Origin: Lichenicola cladoniae
Lineage (GTDB): Bacteria; Pseudomonadota; Alphaproteobacteria; Acetobacterales; Acetobacteraceae
NCBI RefSeq assembly: GCF_013201075.1
Contig: NZ_CP053708.1
Coordinates: 1,057,501 to 1,121,500, forward strand
Reading direction: 5' to 3'
DNA length: 64,000 bases
Within the stretch, counting starts at the first letter, position 1. Each line of letters opens with the position of its first letter. This document shows, piece after piece, positions 42,275-53,997 of this stretch. The notes beneath the pieces were generated by a model. The model had not been told where the DNA came from, made no database searches, and worked only from the letters and a program-made list of their open reading frames with translations. A program made the translations under genes and the position numbers.

Positions 42275-45200
42275 ATGGTCCGTGCTGGATCTTCACTGGG
42301 TCACGGCCTGCTCCGGCTGGTGGTGCGGCCGCTGCTCGCCGTGCTGGTCCTCGGTGTGCTGGGCGTATTCGGCATCGCCCTGCGCCTGTCGTCCGGCCCG
42401 CTCGACATGACCTGGGCGGCGCATGTCTTCACCCCGGTCGAGCTCGGTGGAGAGACGAACGGACTGGTGCCGTTCGGCCACTCCTGGGGCGTTCTCGATA
42501 TCGGCCGGGTCCGGCTGGACTGGCGCGGGTTCCATGACGGCAGGGGCGCGCCGGTCACGATACGGCTGGAGGACGTCACCATCAGGCGGCCGGACGGGCC
42601 GATCGTCGATCATGTCGATCGCATCCGGATCAGCCTGGCGGCGGTTCCCCTGCTGCGGGCGCAGCTGTCGATCATCGAGGTCGATGTGTCCGGAGCGCGC
42701 CTCAACCTCAGACGCGACGGCGTGAACGGGATCGGGATCGGGCTCGGTCCGGTGCAGCCGCGGCACACCGGCGGCAACTCCGGCCCGATGATGCGGTGGA
42801 ACGAGCTGAGCCGGGTGCATGTGTCGGACATGCAGGTGGCTGTGCACGACCTGGTGGTCGGCCAGGACTGGACCGTGCGTGACGTCGAGATCGATGCGCG
42901 ACCGCCGGGCGCAGTCACCGGCGGGTCCGGGGGAACATCGGACCAGGGGGGGATCGTCGGGCAATTCGGTGCGATCCTGCGCATCGCCGGGCGGCAGGCG
43001 GCGCTGCGCGGCAGCGGGACCACCGGCACCGATCGCGGGAAGATCCTCTGGCACGTCACCCTCGATCCGATCGTCCCGGCCGATCTGGTCGGCGAGCTGC
43101 CGATCCTGGGACCATTGCAGGCCCTGGCGCTGCCGGTGGCGCCGACGCTCGATGTGACCTTCGCGAACGGCCCTGGACGCTTCATGGAACCTCTCCGGGC
43201 CACCATCTCGGCCCGGCTCGGACAGGGCGAGGTGCATGAGCCGGGCACCGTGCTCCGGGTCGCGAGCGGCCTGATCCGGGCCGATGCAGAGATGCCCGAC
43301 CAGGCTGACGGTGCCGTCACGCTGCGACTGCTGCAGGCCGACCTGAAGCTGCGCGACGCTGCCGATCCGGACCGGGCGGCGACGGGCCCGGAGCTGCATG
43401 CGCACGGCACGATGTCGCTGGACCGGCTCGCCGACCCGATGCGCATCCGCGCGGCATTCAGCGTCGATATCCCGCGCATCGGCTTTCCCGGCCTGGCGCA
43501 ATACTGGCCGAGCCAGGCGGCGGCGGGCGCACGCAAATGGATCACCGCGAACATCACCGAGGGCGAGGCCCGCAACCTGCATGTCGAGAGCACCCTTGCC
43601 GGCGACCAGGGCTGGTCGAAGCTGGCCGAGACCGGGCGGACCGGCGGGTTCGACGCCAGCGGGCTGACCCTCTGGTGGCTGCGGCCGATCGCCCCGCTGC
43701 ACGACATGCAGGCCCGGCTGACCTTCCAGGGCACCGACGCCGTGCTGATCGAGGCGCCGCATGCGGTCATGCCGGTCGAGACGAAGCCGGACGCTCCTGC
43801 CGGCGCTCACCCGATTATCGTATCGGCGGCATCGATGCGGATCGCCGGGCTGAATGCCAAGGACCAGATCGCCACCATCAAGGCGCACCTGTCAGGCAGT
43901 CTTCCCGATCTCCTGGCCGAGCTGTCGCATCCGCGTCTCAGGCTGTTGTCGCGACATCCGCTCCCGTTCACCGATCCGGCCGGCCATTCCGAGACCGACC
44001 TGGAGCTGGAGCTGCCGCTGAAGAACGACATCTCGGTGGAACAGCTGCATGTGCACGCGCAGTCCCTGATGACGGACGTCCACCTGGGCAACGTTGCCGC
44101 TGGCCGGGCGCTCGACCACGCAAACCTGTCCCTGTCGGCAACGGCGGACGGTCTCTCGCTCGATGGCAACGGCGCGATCGGCGGCATCGAATCGGTGCTC
44201 CACTACGCGATGGATTTTCGCGGTGGGCCGCCGGAGCAGGTGACCGAGCAGGCGCACGTCGAGGGGGTCGTCACGACGGAGGCTGCGAAACGGGAAGGTC
44301 TCGATCCTTCGGACAATCTTGACGGCAGCGGTCGCCTCGCGGTCGGTTACGTGGCACATCGAAACGGCTTGTCGGAGGTATCGCTCGGGCTCGACCTGAC
44401 CGACCTCGGCGTCTCCACCCAGGTCTGGAGCAAGGCGCGCGGCCGACCTGCCGATGTGTCTGCCACGATCGGCCTGGACCAGGGTCATCTGGTGTCGATC
44501 GACCGCATCCATGCGGCCGGCCCCGGCCTGGTAGTCGAGGCGCGTGCCGCCGTTGCCGACGGGCGAGCCAGCCAGGTGGTCGTCGGTCATTTCGAGCTCG
44601 GTCGCAGCAGTGGCGCCGGGCGGATCGAGCTTCCGCAGGGCAGCGGCCGGAAGCAGGCGATCCGGGTCAGCGTGAAGGGTCCGGTGCTGGATCTCTCGAC
44701 GGTGATCGACAGCAGCCGGCCGAAGCTGGCCAAGGCCGGACCGCCGGCTCGCAACACGCGGCGCCCGCCCACGGTGCCGCAGCCCTGGATCGCCGACCTC
44801 GCCTTCGATCGGGTCTACGTCAGCCCGAAGACCCTGTTGTCGGGTGTCACCGCGCACCTGCAGGACGATGGCCGGCAGATCGAGCTGGCGCGACTCGATG
44901 CGAGCGGCCCGACCGCCATGTCGGTCAGGCTGACGCCGGAACGGGGTGGACGGCATCTGCTCGGCAGCACGCGCGACATGGGGCTGCTGCTGCAGGCGCT
45001 CGGGGTGACCGATGCGCTGTCGGGGGGCACGCTTCGGCTGGATGCGCGCTTCGACGATGCGGCTCCCGGGGCACCGCTGTCCGGCACGGCAGAGATCGGC
45101 CGGTTCATAGTGCGCGATGCGCCGCTTGCCGCGCGGATCCTGCGTAACCTGTCGATCTATGGCTGGCTGACGGCGTTGCCGAGCCCGCAACTCGCGGTGA

Positions 45201-45532
45201 CCCGGCTGGTCGCGCCCTTCAGCCTGGTCGGCAATGTGGTGACGCTGACCGATGCGCGTGCGCACAGCCCGGCGATCGGCGTGACCCTGCAGGGCCCCAT
45301 CGATCTCGGCCGGCAACGCCTCGACCTGAAGGGGACCGTGGTGCCGGCCTGGGCGATCAACCAGCTTCCGGGTAAGCTGCCGATCGTCGGCCACTTGCTC
45401 AGCCCCGAAACAGGGGGCGGCGTGCTGGCGGCGACACTCAGCATCAAGGGCCCGTTCTCGGGGCCGGACATGCATGTGAACGCGCTCTCGACCCTGGCTC
45501 CGGGCTTCCTGCGCCGGCTCCTGTTCGAGTAG
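42275..45532 (+). CDS. AsmA/YhdP-like large envelope protein
   Basis: A 1085-residue protein. One N-terminal membrane helix (LVVRPLLAVLVLGVLGVFGIAL) is followed by DUF3971-like beta-rich sequence and a C-terminal AsmA-like region ending in GVTLQGPIDLGRQRLDLKGTVVP and ATLSIKGPFSGPDMHVNALSTLAPGFLRRLL. Such proteins form long hydrophobic grooves bridging the periplasm and are implicated in phospholipid transport to the outer membrane. The start ATG 42275 lies directly before the membrane helix; the open frame extends upstream over glnE without meaning. Confidence 0.85.
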   Translation: MVRAGSSLGHGLLRLVVRPLLAVLVLGVLGVFGIALRLSSGPLDMTWAAHVFTPVELGGETNGLVPFGHSWGVLDIGRVRLDWRGFHDGRGAPVTIRLEDVTIRRPDGPIVDHVDRIRISLAAVPLLRAQLSIIEVDVSGARLNLRRDGVNGIGIGLGPVQPRHTGGNSGPMMRWNELSRVHVSDMQVAVHDLVVGQDWTVRDVEIDARPPGAVTGGSGGTSDQGGIVGQFGAILRIAGRQAALRGSGTTGTDRGKILWHVTLDPIVPADLVGELPILGPLQALALPVAPTLDVTFANGPGRFMEPLRATISARLGQGEVHEPGTVLRVASGLIRADAEMPDQADGAVTLRLLQADLKLRDAADPDRAATGPELHAHGTMSLDRLADPMRIRAAFSVDIPRIGFPGLAQYWPSQAAAGARKWITANITEGEARNLHVESTLAGDQGWSKLAETGRTGGFDASGLTLWWLRPIAPLHDMQARLTFQGTDAVLIEAPHAVMPVETKPDAPAGAHPIIVSAASMRIAGLNAKDQIATIKAHLSGSLPDLLAELSHPRLRLLSRHPLPFTDPAGHSETDLELELPLKNDISVEQLHVHAQSLMTDVHLGNVAAGRALDHANLSLSATADGLSLDGNGAIGGIESVLHYAMDFRGGPPEQVTEQAHVEGVVTTEAAKREGLDPSDNLDGSGRLAVGYVAHRNGLSEVSLGLDLTDLGVSTQVWSKARGRPADVSATIGLDQGHLVSIDRIHAAGPGLVVEARAAVADGRASQVVVGHFELGRSSGAGRIELPQGSGRKQAIRVSVKGPVLDLSTVIDSSRPKLAKAGPPARNTRRPPTVPQPWIADLAFDRVYVSPKTLLSGVTAHLQDDGRQIELARLDASGPTAMSVRLTPERGGRHLLGSTRDMGLLLQALGVTDALSGGTLRLDARFDDAAPGAPLSGTAEIGRFIVRDAPLAARILRNLSIYGWLTALPSPQLAVTRLVAPFSLVGNVVTLTDARAHSPAIGVTLQGPIDLGRQRLDLKGTVVPAWAINQLPGKLPIVGHLLSPETGGGVLAATLSIKGPFSGPDMHVNALSTLAPGFLRRLLFE

Positions 45533-45608
45533 GCGAAACCTGAACGGCCGCAAGCGGCTTTGACCGGAGGTGCGCGCGGTGCCCGCGACCTCCAGGGAGA
45601 GATCAACG

Positions 45609-47721
<2,113 letters not shown>

Positions 47722-47738
<17 letters not shown>

Positions 47739-48264
47739 CCAGAAGCTTGCCCATGCGCACCAGCGGCACGCACTGTCCGTCGATCGGATCAGACCGGAGC
47801 GGCTCGATCACCGACCAGCCGCACGCGGTATAGAGCGGCACGCCGGCGAGGGTGGCGGCAAGTTCGGCGCTGCCGAAACCGCCGGACCGCGCCGCTGCCT
47901 CGGCAAGCTGCAGAACCAGCCGGCCCACCCCGCGCCGGACGAAGGCGGGATGGGTGTACATGGCCCGCACCCTGGCAGGCTCGCAAGCCGGGTCCAGCAG
48001 GGTGTCGTCGCGGGCCGCCGCATGGTTGCCGCCGAAAAGGGTCGCCCGCCGGCTCCAGCCGCCGCAGCCGGCCAGGGCGCCGTCAGCCTCGATGACGAAG
48101 TAGGTTCCGTCGGTGATCAGCTGGGTGTCGAGCCCCATGATCGCGCGGCTGGCGGCGATGGTGCGCTCGTCCAGGAAGCCGATCTGCAGCCGGTCGATCG
48201 CCAGCGCCATCAGCGCGCGCAGGGCAGGGATATCCGCGTGGGTCGCCAGCCGGTGTGTCAGCAT
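47722..48264 (-). CDS. GNAT-family N-acetyltransferase
   Basis: A 180-residue GNAT. The acetyl-CoA loop VRAMYTHPAFVRRGVGRLVLQLAE carries RRGVGR, and GSAELAATLAGVPLYTACGW is the C-terminal motif. The substrate is unknown. The tail-to-tail overlap with glgX is 17 bp. Confidence 0.88.
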
Positions 48265-48378
48265 CGGCCATGGCTATCGGCCCACAGTCCGGTGGACAAG
48301 GCCCGCAGCAAGACCAGCCTTGCATTCCCTGGATGACATGCCCACGTTGCAGTGGCATATCGCCGGAAGGGATCACCT

Positions 48379-48801
48379 ATGCCGCTCGGTTCGGTCAAGA
48401 CGATGCCCCGCAATTCCCCGATCGAGCGCATTGCGACCGGCCGTGACCTGATCGCGCAGGTGAGGTCGGGCCTCCCGGTCGAGATCGTCGATGCCGTGGT
48501 GAAGGATGGCTGGCTCACCCTGACCGAACTGGACGGCATCGTGCTGCCGCGCAAGACCTTGTCGCACCGTCGCAAGCTGGGCGCCCTAACGCCTGACCAG
48601 TCCGACCGGCTGGCCCGGGTCGCGCGCATCATCGTCATGGCGCGCGAGACGTTCGGCGAAGATGAGAGGGCCAAGACCTGGCTCCGCCGTCCAACGACGG
48701 CGCTTGGTGGTGAAGCCCCATTGCAGATCCTCGATACCGACCAGGGTACCCGCGAGGTCGAGACCCTGCTCGGACGGATTTCGCACGGTATCGCCGCCTG
48801 A
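48379..48801 (+). CDS. Xre/MbcA/ParS antitoxin of a RES-Xre module
   Basis: A 140-residue antitoxin. A short helix-turn-helix (LTELDGIVLPRKTLSHRRKLGALTPDQSDRL) precedes the DUF2384 toxin-binding tail, seen as TWLRRPTTALGGEAPLQILDTDQGTREVETLLGRISHG. The antitoxin precedes the toxin by 15 bp, the normal order in RES-Xre systems, and is expected to neutralise the toxin and repress the operon. GGAAGG lies eight bases before ATG 48379. Confidence 0.9.
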   Translation: MPLGSVKTMPRNSPIERIATGRDLIAQVRSGLPVEIVDAVVKDGWLTLTELDGIVLPRKTLSHRRKLGALTPDQSDRLARVARIIVMARETFGEDERAKTWLRRPTTALGGEAPLQILDTDQGTREVETLLGRISHGIAA

Positions 48802-48816
48802 GCGACGGATCGCGGC

Positions 48817-49248
48817 GTGTTCGCCTGGCGCCTGTGCCGCAGACCGTTCGCCGACCTGCTGGGCGAGGGCGCCCGCCAATATGGGGGGCGGTGGAACAGC
48901 CCCGGCCGTCCCATGCTGTATGCGGCATCGAACGCAGCACTCTGTGTCCTGGAAGTCCGGGTGCATCTCGATCTGCCGTTCCCGTTGATCCCGCCCGACT
49001 ACGTGCTGATGACGATCGACCTCACAGGGCTCGGAACGGAAGCCGTCGGCGACAGACCGGCGGATACCGTTTCATTCGGTGATCGCTGGCTGCGCGAGGG
49101 ACGAACCCCGGTTCTCGAGGTTCCGTCCAGTATCGTTGCGGAATCAACCAACCTGCTGCTGAACCCGGCCCATCCGGATGCAGCGCGGGCCCGGATCGGC
49201 GCCCTCCGCGCATTCTCGTTCGACCAGCGCCTCTGGACCGACGCCTGA
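48817..49248 (+). CDS. RES-domain toxin (NAD-degrading)
   Basis: A 143-residue RES toxin. The family core is present: WR near residue 5, GEGARQYGGRWNSPGRPMLYAA (Arg25, Trp26, Tyr35), ALCVLE with Glu46 and LLNPAHPD with its Asn. RES proteins have an ADP-ribosyltransferase-like fold and deplete NAD when freed from the antitoxin; one homologue modifies a PRPP synthetase. The start is GTG 48817. The module looks complete and is not interrupted. Confidence 0.9.
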   Translation: MFAWRLCRRPFADLLGEGARQYGGRWNSPGRPMLYAASNAALCVLEVRVHLDLPFPLIPPDYVLMTIDLTGLGTEAVGDRPADTVSFGDRWLREGRTPVLEVPSSIVAESTNLLLNPAHPDAARARIGALRAFSFDQRLWTDA

Positions 49249-49254
49249 TCTCGG

Positions 49255-50025
49255 TCAGCGGCTGGCGGGAACCGTAAACGCGCCCTGTATGCCGCCATCG
49301 AGCGGGAACATGGACGCCGTGACGAAACCCGAATCATCGCTGGCGAGGTAGGCCACCGTCCCGGCAAGTTCCTCCAGCGTTCCGAACCGGCCGAACGGCA
49401 TATGCTGGAAGCGGCGTTCGCGCTCATCCTCGCCGATCCGGGCAAAGACGGCCTCGAGCTGCGGCGTCGCGATCGGTCCAAGTGCCAGCGCGTTCACGCG
49501 GATACCTTGCCGGGCGAACTGGGTGCCGAGATCCCGGCTGAGCTGGGCGACCGCGGCCTTGGCGGCGTTGTATGCCATCTGCGCGGTCGCGGCGCCCATC
49601 CCGACCAGGAACGAGCTCGAATTGATGACCGAGCCTTTTGCGGGATCGTTCTGGAGCATGCACGCGATGCCGTGCTTGCAGCACAGCCAGGTCGTGCGGA
49701 AGTTGGCGGCGAAGATCAGGTCGAGCGTTTCGGTGCTGGTCTCGATGGCGGATTTATCGCCGGGCAGGATCAGGCCCGCATTGTTATAGAGCACGTCGAT
49801 ACGGCCCGCATCGCGCCGGATCCGGGCGAACGCGTCCACGACCTCAGCCTCGACGCTCAGGTCGGCCGTGATGCTGAGCGAACCGACCGAATGGTTCTGC
49901 CGGTCGATGCCGATGACAATGCCGCCTTCCAGTTCCAGCCTGCGGGCGACGGCCTGGCCGATATCGCTGCTGGCTCCGGCAATCACGCAGACCTTCCCGT
50001 CGAGCCGTTTCTCAAGCGAAACCAT
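49255..50025 (-). CDS. Short-chain dehydrogenase/reductase
   Basis: A 256-residue classical SDR. CVIAGASSDIGQAVA is the cofactor motif, YNNAG and the catalytic Ser (NSSSF) and YNAAK are in place, and ALGPIATP plus FPLDGGIQGAF follow. NAD preference is suggested by IGIDRQNH (Asp after strand 2). The substrate is unknown. It lies 48 bp after a LysR gene on the same strand, so it may be co-transcribed with its regulator. Confidence 0.87.
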   Translation of the reverse strand: MVSLEKRLDGKVCVIAGASSDIGQAVARRLELEGGIVIGIDRQNHSVGSLSITADLSVEAEVVDAFARIRRDAGRIDVLYNNAGLILPGDKSAIETSTETLDLIFAANFRTTWLCCKHGIACMLQNDPAKGSVINSSSFLVGMGAATAQMAYNAAKAAVAQLSRDLGTQFARQGIRVNALALGPIATPQLEAVFARIGEDERERRFQHMPFGRFGTLEELAGTVAYLASDDSGFVTASMFPLDGGIQGAFTVPASR

Positions 50026-50073
50026 GGCGGCATGATCCTTGGGCGAAAGATGGGTCGGTGTCGGCGCTGCCGC

Positions 50074-51000
50074 CTACGGGATGTCCGGGCACGATGGGCG
50101 GCAAGCCGTCCGGTTGAATCCTTCGGCCGCCAGCCAATCGACAAAGGTAGCGGGCAGGGCTGCATTGTCCAGGTGACGAGGTCTCAGAGCCACGTAACCG
50201 GTCCGCGTTACCCGGATGCCTGGCAGGGGAGTCATCAGCCGTCCGGCAGCGATGTCGATGTCCAGCATCGGCATGGGTCCGATACCGATGCCAATTCCAT
50301 CCTCGACCGCTTGCCGGGTGACGAAGAAATGGTCGAAAACCTGCCTGTCATGGCCGGCAAGATGAGAGACGCCGGCCGCCTCGAGCCAGTCGGTCCAGTC
50401 TCCAGGTCGTGTCTCGCTGGCCAGCAGCAGATGCCCTTCGACGTCCACAGGCTTGCTGATCGGCCGACGCTCGAACAGTGCCGGGCTCATGATCAACGTG
50501 TCGGCGTTCTCGAGGACCGGAACGGCGATGTGCTGTGGCCAGGCATCGTCGGTTGCAACACCCTGCCGCACCGCCACGTCGAAGCCGCCGCGCAACTCCT
50601 CATGAACCGCCGAGACCGTTGTTACGGCGACTTCCACATCCGGATGTGCAGCGTGGAACCTTCGTAGACGCGGTATCAGCCAGCGCATGGCAAAGCTGGT
50701 CGGGGCGCTCACCCGGAGGATCCTGCGCACGCCGGGCCGTCCGCACGCCTCGGCAGCTTCGGCCAGACGATGGAAGGAGAGGCTTACCTCGGCCGCGAAC
50801 ACGCTGGCGATCGGCGTCACCACCATGCGCCGGCCGGCTTTCACGAAAAGACGCTGGCCCAGCCAGCGCTCCAGGGCTCCGATCTGCCGGCTCACCGCGC
50901 CATGCGTCAGGCCGAGTTCGGACGCCGCTTCGGCGTAGCTGCCAGTGCGGGCTGCGACCTCGAATACGCGGAGAGCATTGAGTGGTGGCAGATGGCGCAT
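50074..51000 (-). CDS. LysR-family regulator (GcvA-like)
   Basis: A 308-residue LysR regulator of the GcvA group: LNALRVFEVAARTGSYAEAASELGLTHGAVSRQIGALERWLG and the later FAAEVSLSFHRL and ILRVSAPTSFAMRWLIPRL. It is divergent from an MFS exporter across 96 bp with an AT-rich T-N11-A element and precedes the SDR gene, so it may control either or both. Confidence 0.88.
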   Translation of the reverse strand: MRHLPPLNALRVFEVAARTGSYAEAASELGLTHGAVSRQIGALERWLGQRLFVKAGRRMVVTPIASVFAAEVSLSFHRLAEAAEACGRPGVRRILRVSAPTSFAMRWLIPRLRRFHAAHPDVEVAVTTVSAVHEELRGGFDVAVRQGVATDDAWPQHIAVPVLENADTLIMSPALFERRPISKPVDVEGHLLLASETRPGDWTDWLEAAGVSHLAGHDRQVFDHFFVTRQAVEDGIGIGIGPMPMLDIDIAAGRLMTPLPGIRVTRTGYVALRPRHLDNAALPATFVDWLAAEGFNRTACRPSCPDIP

Positions 51001-51031
51001 GAAACCGTGAGGAAAGCTGACGGGTATGGTG

Positions 51032-51048
51032 AATTATAGCCTTCTATT
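51032..51048. promoter_or_regulatory. Weak LysR-type box in the LysR/MFS spacer
   Basis: AAT at 51032-51034 and ATT at 51046-51048 flank an 11-bp spacer, giving T-N11-A in an unusually AT-rich patch between the divergent genes. Arms are only 3 bp. Confidence 0.3.
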
Positions 51049-51096
51049 TTCATCGAACGCACATGTCTAGAATGCTGCGAGGAGTTCGACGACAGA

Positions 51097-52293
51097 ATGC
51101 AGATTATCGACCCGACACATGACACCCGCCGGGCGACGGCGCCGGGCCCGTCACCGAGATCGCGCAACCTGCTGGCCGCCTGCCTCGCCCATGCCCTGCA
51201 TGACGGCTACACCGATGGTCTCTATGCGTTCATGCCGGTCTGGCAAGCGGAGTTCGGCCTCTCCTATGCCGGTCTCGCCGTCGTGCGTGCGCTCTATTAC
51301 GGAACCATGGGAGGCCTGCAACTGCCGGGCGACATGGTGCTGCGACGCCTGTCGCCACGGTCGACGCTGGCACTTTCCACCCTGATCGCGTCTGCGGGCT
51401 TCCTGATCATGGCACTGCCGTTCGGCTTTGCCGGCCTCTGTGTCGGGCTGATCGTGGCCGGGCTGGGATCGAGCATTCAGCATCCGCGCGCGTCGCAACT
51501 GGTTACCGATACCTACGGGGGAGCGTCGCGCGGGCCGCTCAGCATCTACAACTTCTCGGGTGATATCGGGAAGGCAACGCTCCCCGCCATCGCCGCCTTG
51601 CTCTTGCCGCTCCTCGCCTGGCGTCCGGTGATCGGTATGATGGCAGCGCTCGGACTGGCCGCAACATTCGGGCTGCTGTTTCTGGCACCGGCGAGATTCC
51701 CGGTCGCCCGAGGTGCTGCGGAAAAGTCCGGAGTGGATCGACGAAGTGCGGGTTTCACTCTGCTGACCTCCATCGGCGCGCTCGATACCGCGACACGCAT
51801 GGGATATCTGCTCTTCCTCCCGTTCCTCATCCATGGCCGAGGCGGGACATCGGCGACGGTGGGCATCGGTCTCGCGTTGCTTTTCATCGGCGGTGCGTTG
51901 GGCAAGGCGGCCTGCGGCCGGCTCGGACAATATCTGGGCGTCGCAGGCACCGTCCTCGCAACCGAAGCTGCGACCGCGATCCTGATGACCACGACCTTGT
52001 TCATGCCCTTGATGCCGATGCTGGTGATTCTCCCGCTGCTCGGCATCTTCCTTAACGGGACGTCATCCGTGCTCTACGGGACGGTCCCGGAACTGGCGCC
52101 GAACGGTAATACCGGAAGAGCCTTCGCCATCTTCTATACCAGCGTGATCGGGTCGGGCGGCTTCGCGCCGATCCTCTACGGTGCGATCGCAGATCACAGC
52201 AACCAGACTGTCGGTATCCTCACCGCGGCGGCGACCGCGGCGCTGATCATTCCCCTGGTGCTCGCGCTAAGGCCGTTCCTGAAATCGCCCTGA
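51097..52293 (+). CDS. MFS exporter, Fsr-like (fosmidomycin resistance type)
   Basis: A 398-residue major-facilitator protein with about 12 helices. The N-terminal LAACLAHALHDGYTDGLYAFMPVWQAEFGLSYAGLAVV and the QHPRASQLVTD motif after helix 4 fit the Fsr family, which exports drugs or toxic small molecules. The substrate is unknown. It is divergent from the LysR regulator. A GAGGAG lies 13 bases before ATG 51097. Confidence 0.83.
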   Translation: MQIIDPTHDTRRATAPGPSPRSRNLLAACLAHALHDGYTDGLYAFMPVWQAEFGLSYAGLAVVRALYYGTMGGLQLPGDMVLRRLSPRSTLALSTLIASAGFLIMALPFGFAGLCVGLIVAGLGSSIQHPRASQLVTDTYGGASRGPLSIYNFSGDIGKATLPAIAALLLPLLAWRPVIGMMAALGLAATFGLLFLAPARFPVARGAAEKSGVDRRSAGFTLLTSIGALDTATRMGYLLFLPFLIHGRGGTSATVGIGLALLFIGGALGKAACGRLGQYLGVAGTVLATEAATAILMTTTLFMPLMPMLVILPLLGIFLNGTSSVLYGTVPELAPNGNTGRAFAIFYTSVIGSGGFAPILYGAIADHSNQTVGILTAAATAALIIPLVLALRPFLKSP

Positions 52294-52460
52294 AGCGGAT
52301 GCACCACGCCAGTGCCGATGGGGACCTCCACGACGTGGGCAGGCCGGGAAACCGATCCACCGGTGTTCCGGTTGCGATCGATCCCGTGCAGCGCTCAGGA
52401 AAATCCCATACCTGCAAACTGGTACGCCCATCGTCCGGGATGTGCGGGGGTGGCCGCCCG

Positions 52461-53825
52461 TCATTCCCAATGGGCCGGCACCCAGATCCAGTCGTCACCA
52501 TCATACTGCCAGTGTGGCGGCTCGTAGATCGGCCGTGCGACGTGACGGGAGACCGCACGCTTCTGCACCCACCGGCCGGGAAGCCAGACATAGTCGTAGC
52601 CGTTCCAGTTCCAGCCGCCGGGCTGCCAGGCATAGCCGGACGCGGGCGCGGCCCTGCGCCGCTCGGTGCGCGGCCGGGGTAGCGGGCGTGGATGGTGGTG
52701 GATCCGCAATCCCGGTGTCACCGTGACCGGTTGCGGGTGCGCCGCAGGCTCGGATCCGCCATGGACCGTGACGGGTGGCGCCGTCGTCACGACCGCCGTC
52801 GCCGCCGGCCTGCGGCCACAGAGCGGGGCGTCGTAGATCGCGGCGAGCGCGCAGTCCGACGTTAGCATGCCGCTGGTGTCGTGGCCGACGCCCGGCACGT
52901 CGTGCAGCTGCTGCCGGAGATCGCTCGGGTGGCGGGCCTGGAGATACCGGAAGTAGTCGTGGCCGCGCTCATACCGGTTCGGTCCCTGCGCCTCGGCGCC
53001 ACAGGATTTGTCGATGGCGGTCCTGTCCGGATCGGTATCGAGCGTGCCCAGTAGATACTCGATGTCGCGCTGGACGTAGTCGCGCTCGAGCTCGCTGGGC
53101 CGCGCATCGCCGCCGTAGATCGGCAGGTCCTCGAGCCCGTATTTCCAGCGATTGAACCGGTGGCACTGGTCGAGCGGGTAGGGCGTGAACCCGCCTGCCT
53201 CGGTCGGCCGGTCCGGGCTGAAATAGGCATAGGAGGACGGGTTGGCGATCACGTAGCGCATGGCGATGCCTGCCTGTGCCGCGCGTGCCTCGCCGTGCGT
53301 CAGTACCGCGTAGCGCTGCACGAACTGGCCACCGCCGGAGTGACCGACCAGCACGATCGTCTTCAGCGCCGGGAACAGGCTGTGGTCGGACAGCCGGGCG
53401 ATGATCGCATCCATCGCGTCGAACGAGCTCAGCGCCGCCGGAGCCGACGCCATCTGTCCGTCCATCCACTCGTTGTGGTGCCAGCGCAGCGTGTCCGCCG
53501 CGGGCCGGTCGTCATCGTCCGGGAACAGCGGCGTGACCAGCAGCGTGCCGAGCCCGGCAGGCCCCGCCTTTGCGAGGCCGGCCTGCGCAATGCTGTCGGT
53601 GGTGTCGGCGTCCCGCTGCTCGCCATGGATGGTGATGACCGCCCGGGTGATGTCGTACTGGGGCTTCGACCAGTCGCGCGAGACGAACAGCGGTAGCCGG
53701 CCGGTCCCGCGGAAATTGCTGACGCCGATGCTTTGATCGGGAAGTGCGCCGGCTCCGGCGGTCCGGTACGTGGCGATGGTCATCAGGGCCATCAGCAGGA
53801 CGCTGGCCCAGAAGCTGCGTGTCAT
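52461..53825 (-). CDS. Secreted alpha/beta hydrolase fused to YXWXPGXW repeats
   Basis: A 454-residue exported protein. A signal peptide (residues 1-25) is followed by an alpha/beta-hydrolase-like domain with the nucleophile elbow LVGHSGGGQ (Ser163) and a late GVGHD that could hold the catalytic His. A Pro/Arg-rich linker leads to three aromatic elements, YAWQPGGWNWNGYDYVWLPGRW and DWIWVPAHWE, i.e. YXWXPGXW repeats normally found in separate surface proteins. The substrate is unknown. ATG 53825 has AAGGA upstream. It is divergent from rmuC. Confidence 0.72.
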   Translation of the reverse strand: MTRSFWASVLLMALMTIATYRTAGAGALPDQSIGVSNFRGTGRLPLFVSRDWSKPQYDITRAVITIHGEQRDADTTDSIAQAGLAKAGPAGLGTLLVTPLFPDDDDRPAADTLRWHHNEWMDGQMASAPAALSSFDAMDAIIARLSDHSLFPALKTIVLVGHSGGGQFVQRYAVLTHGEARAAQAGIAMRYVIANPSSYAYFSPDRPTEAGGFTPYPLDQCHRFNRWKYGLEDLPIYGGDARPSELERDYVQRDIEYLLGTLDTDPDRTAIDKSCGAEAQGPNRYERGHDYFRYLQARHPSDLRQQLHDVPGVGHDTSGMLTSDCALAAIYDAPLCGRRPAATAVVTTAPPVTVHGGSEPAAHPQPVTVTPGLRIHHHPRPLPRPRTERRRAAPASGYAWQPGGWNWNGYDYVWLPGRWVQKRAVSRHVARPIYEPPHWQYDGDDWIWVPAHWE

Positions 53826-53997
53826 CCACGGTTCCTTAATCATTCCGGCGACCGCCGGTCTGGTTCATCCCGGCGACCGCCGGCCAGTCATCATCATCGT
53901 CGATCACTGGTCCGTGATCATGGCGGTTTTGCGTCGGCCTCCCGGGCAACGCGAATCGCGGCATTCGCGACTCGGGTGCCGCTGCTACGTGTCGGCG

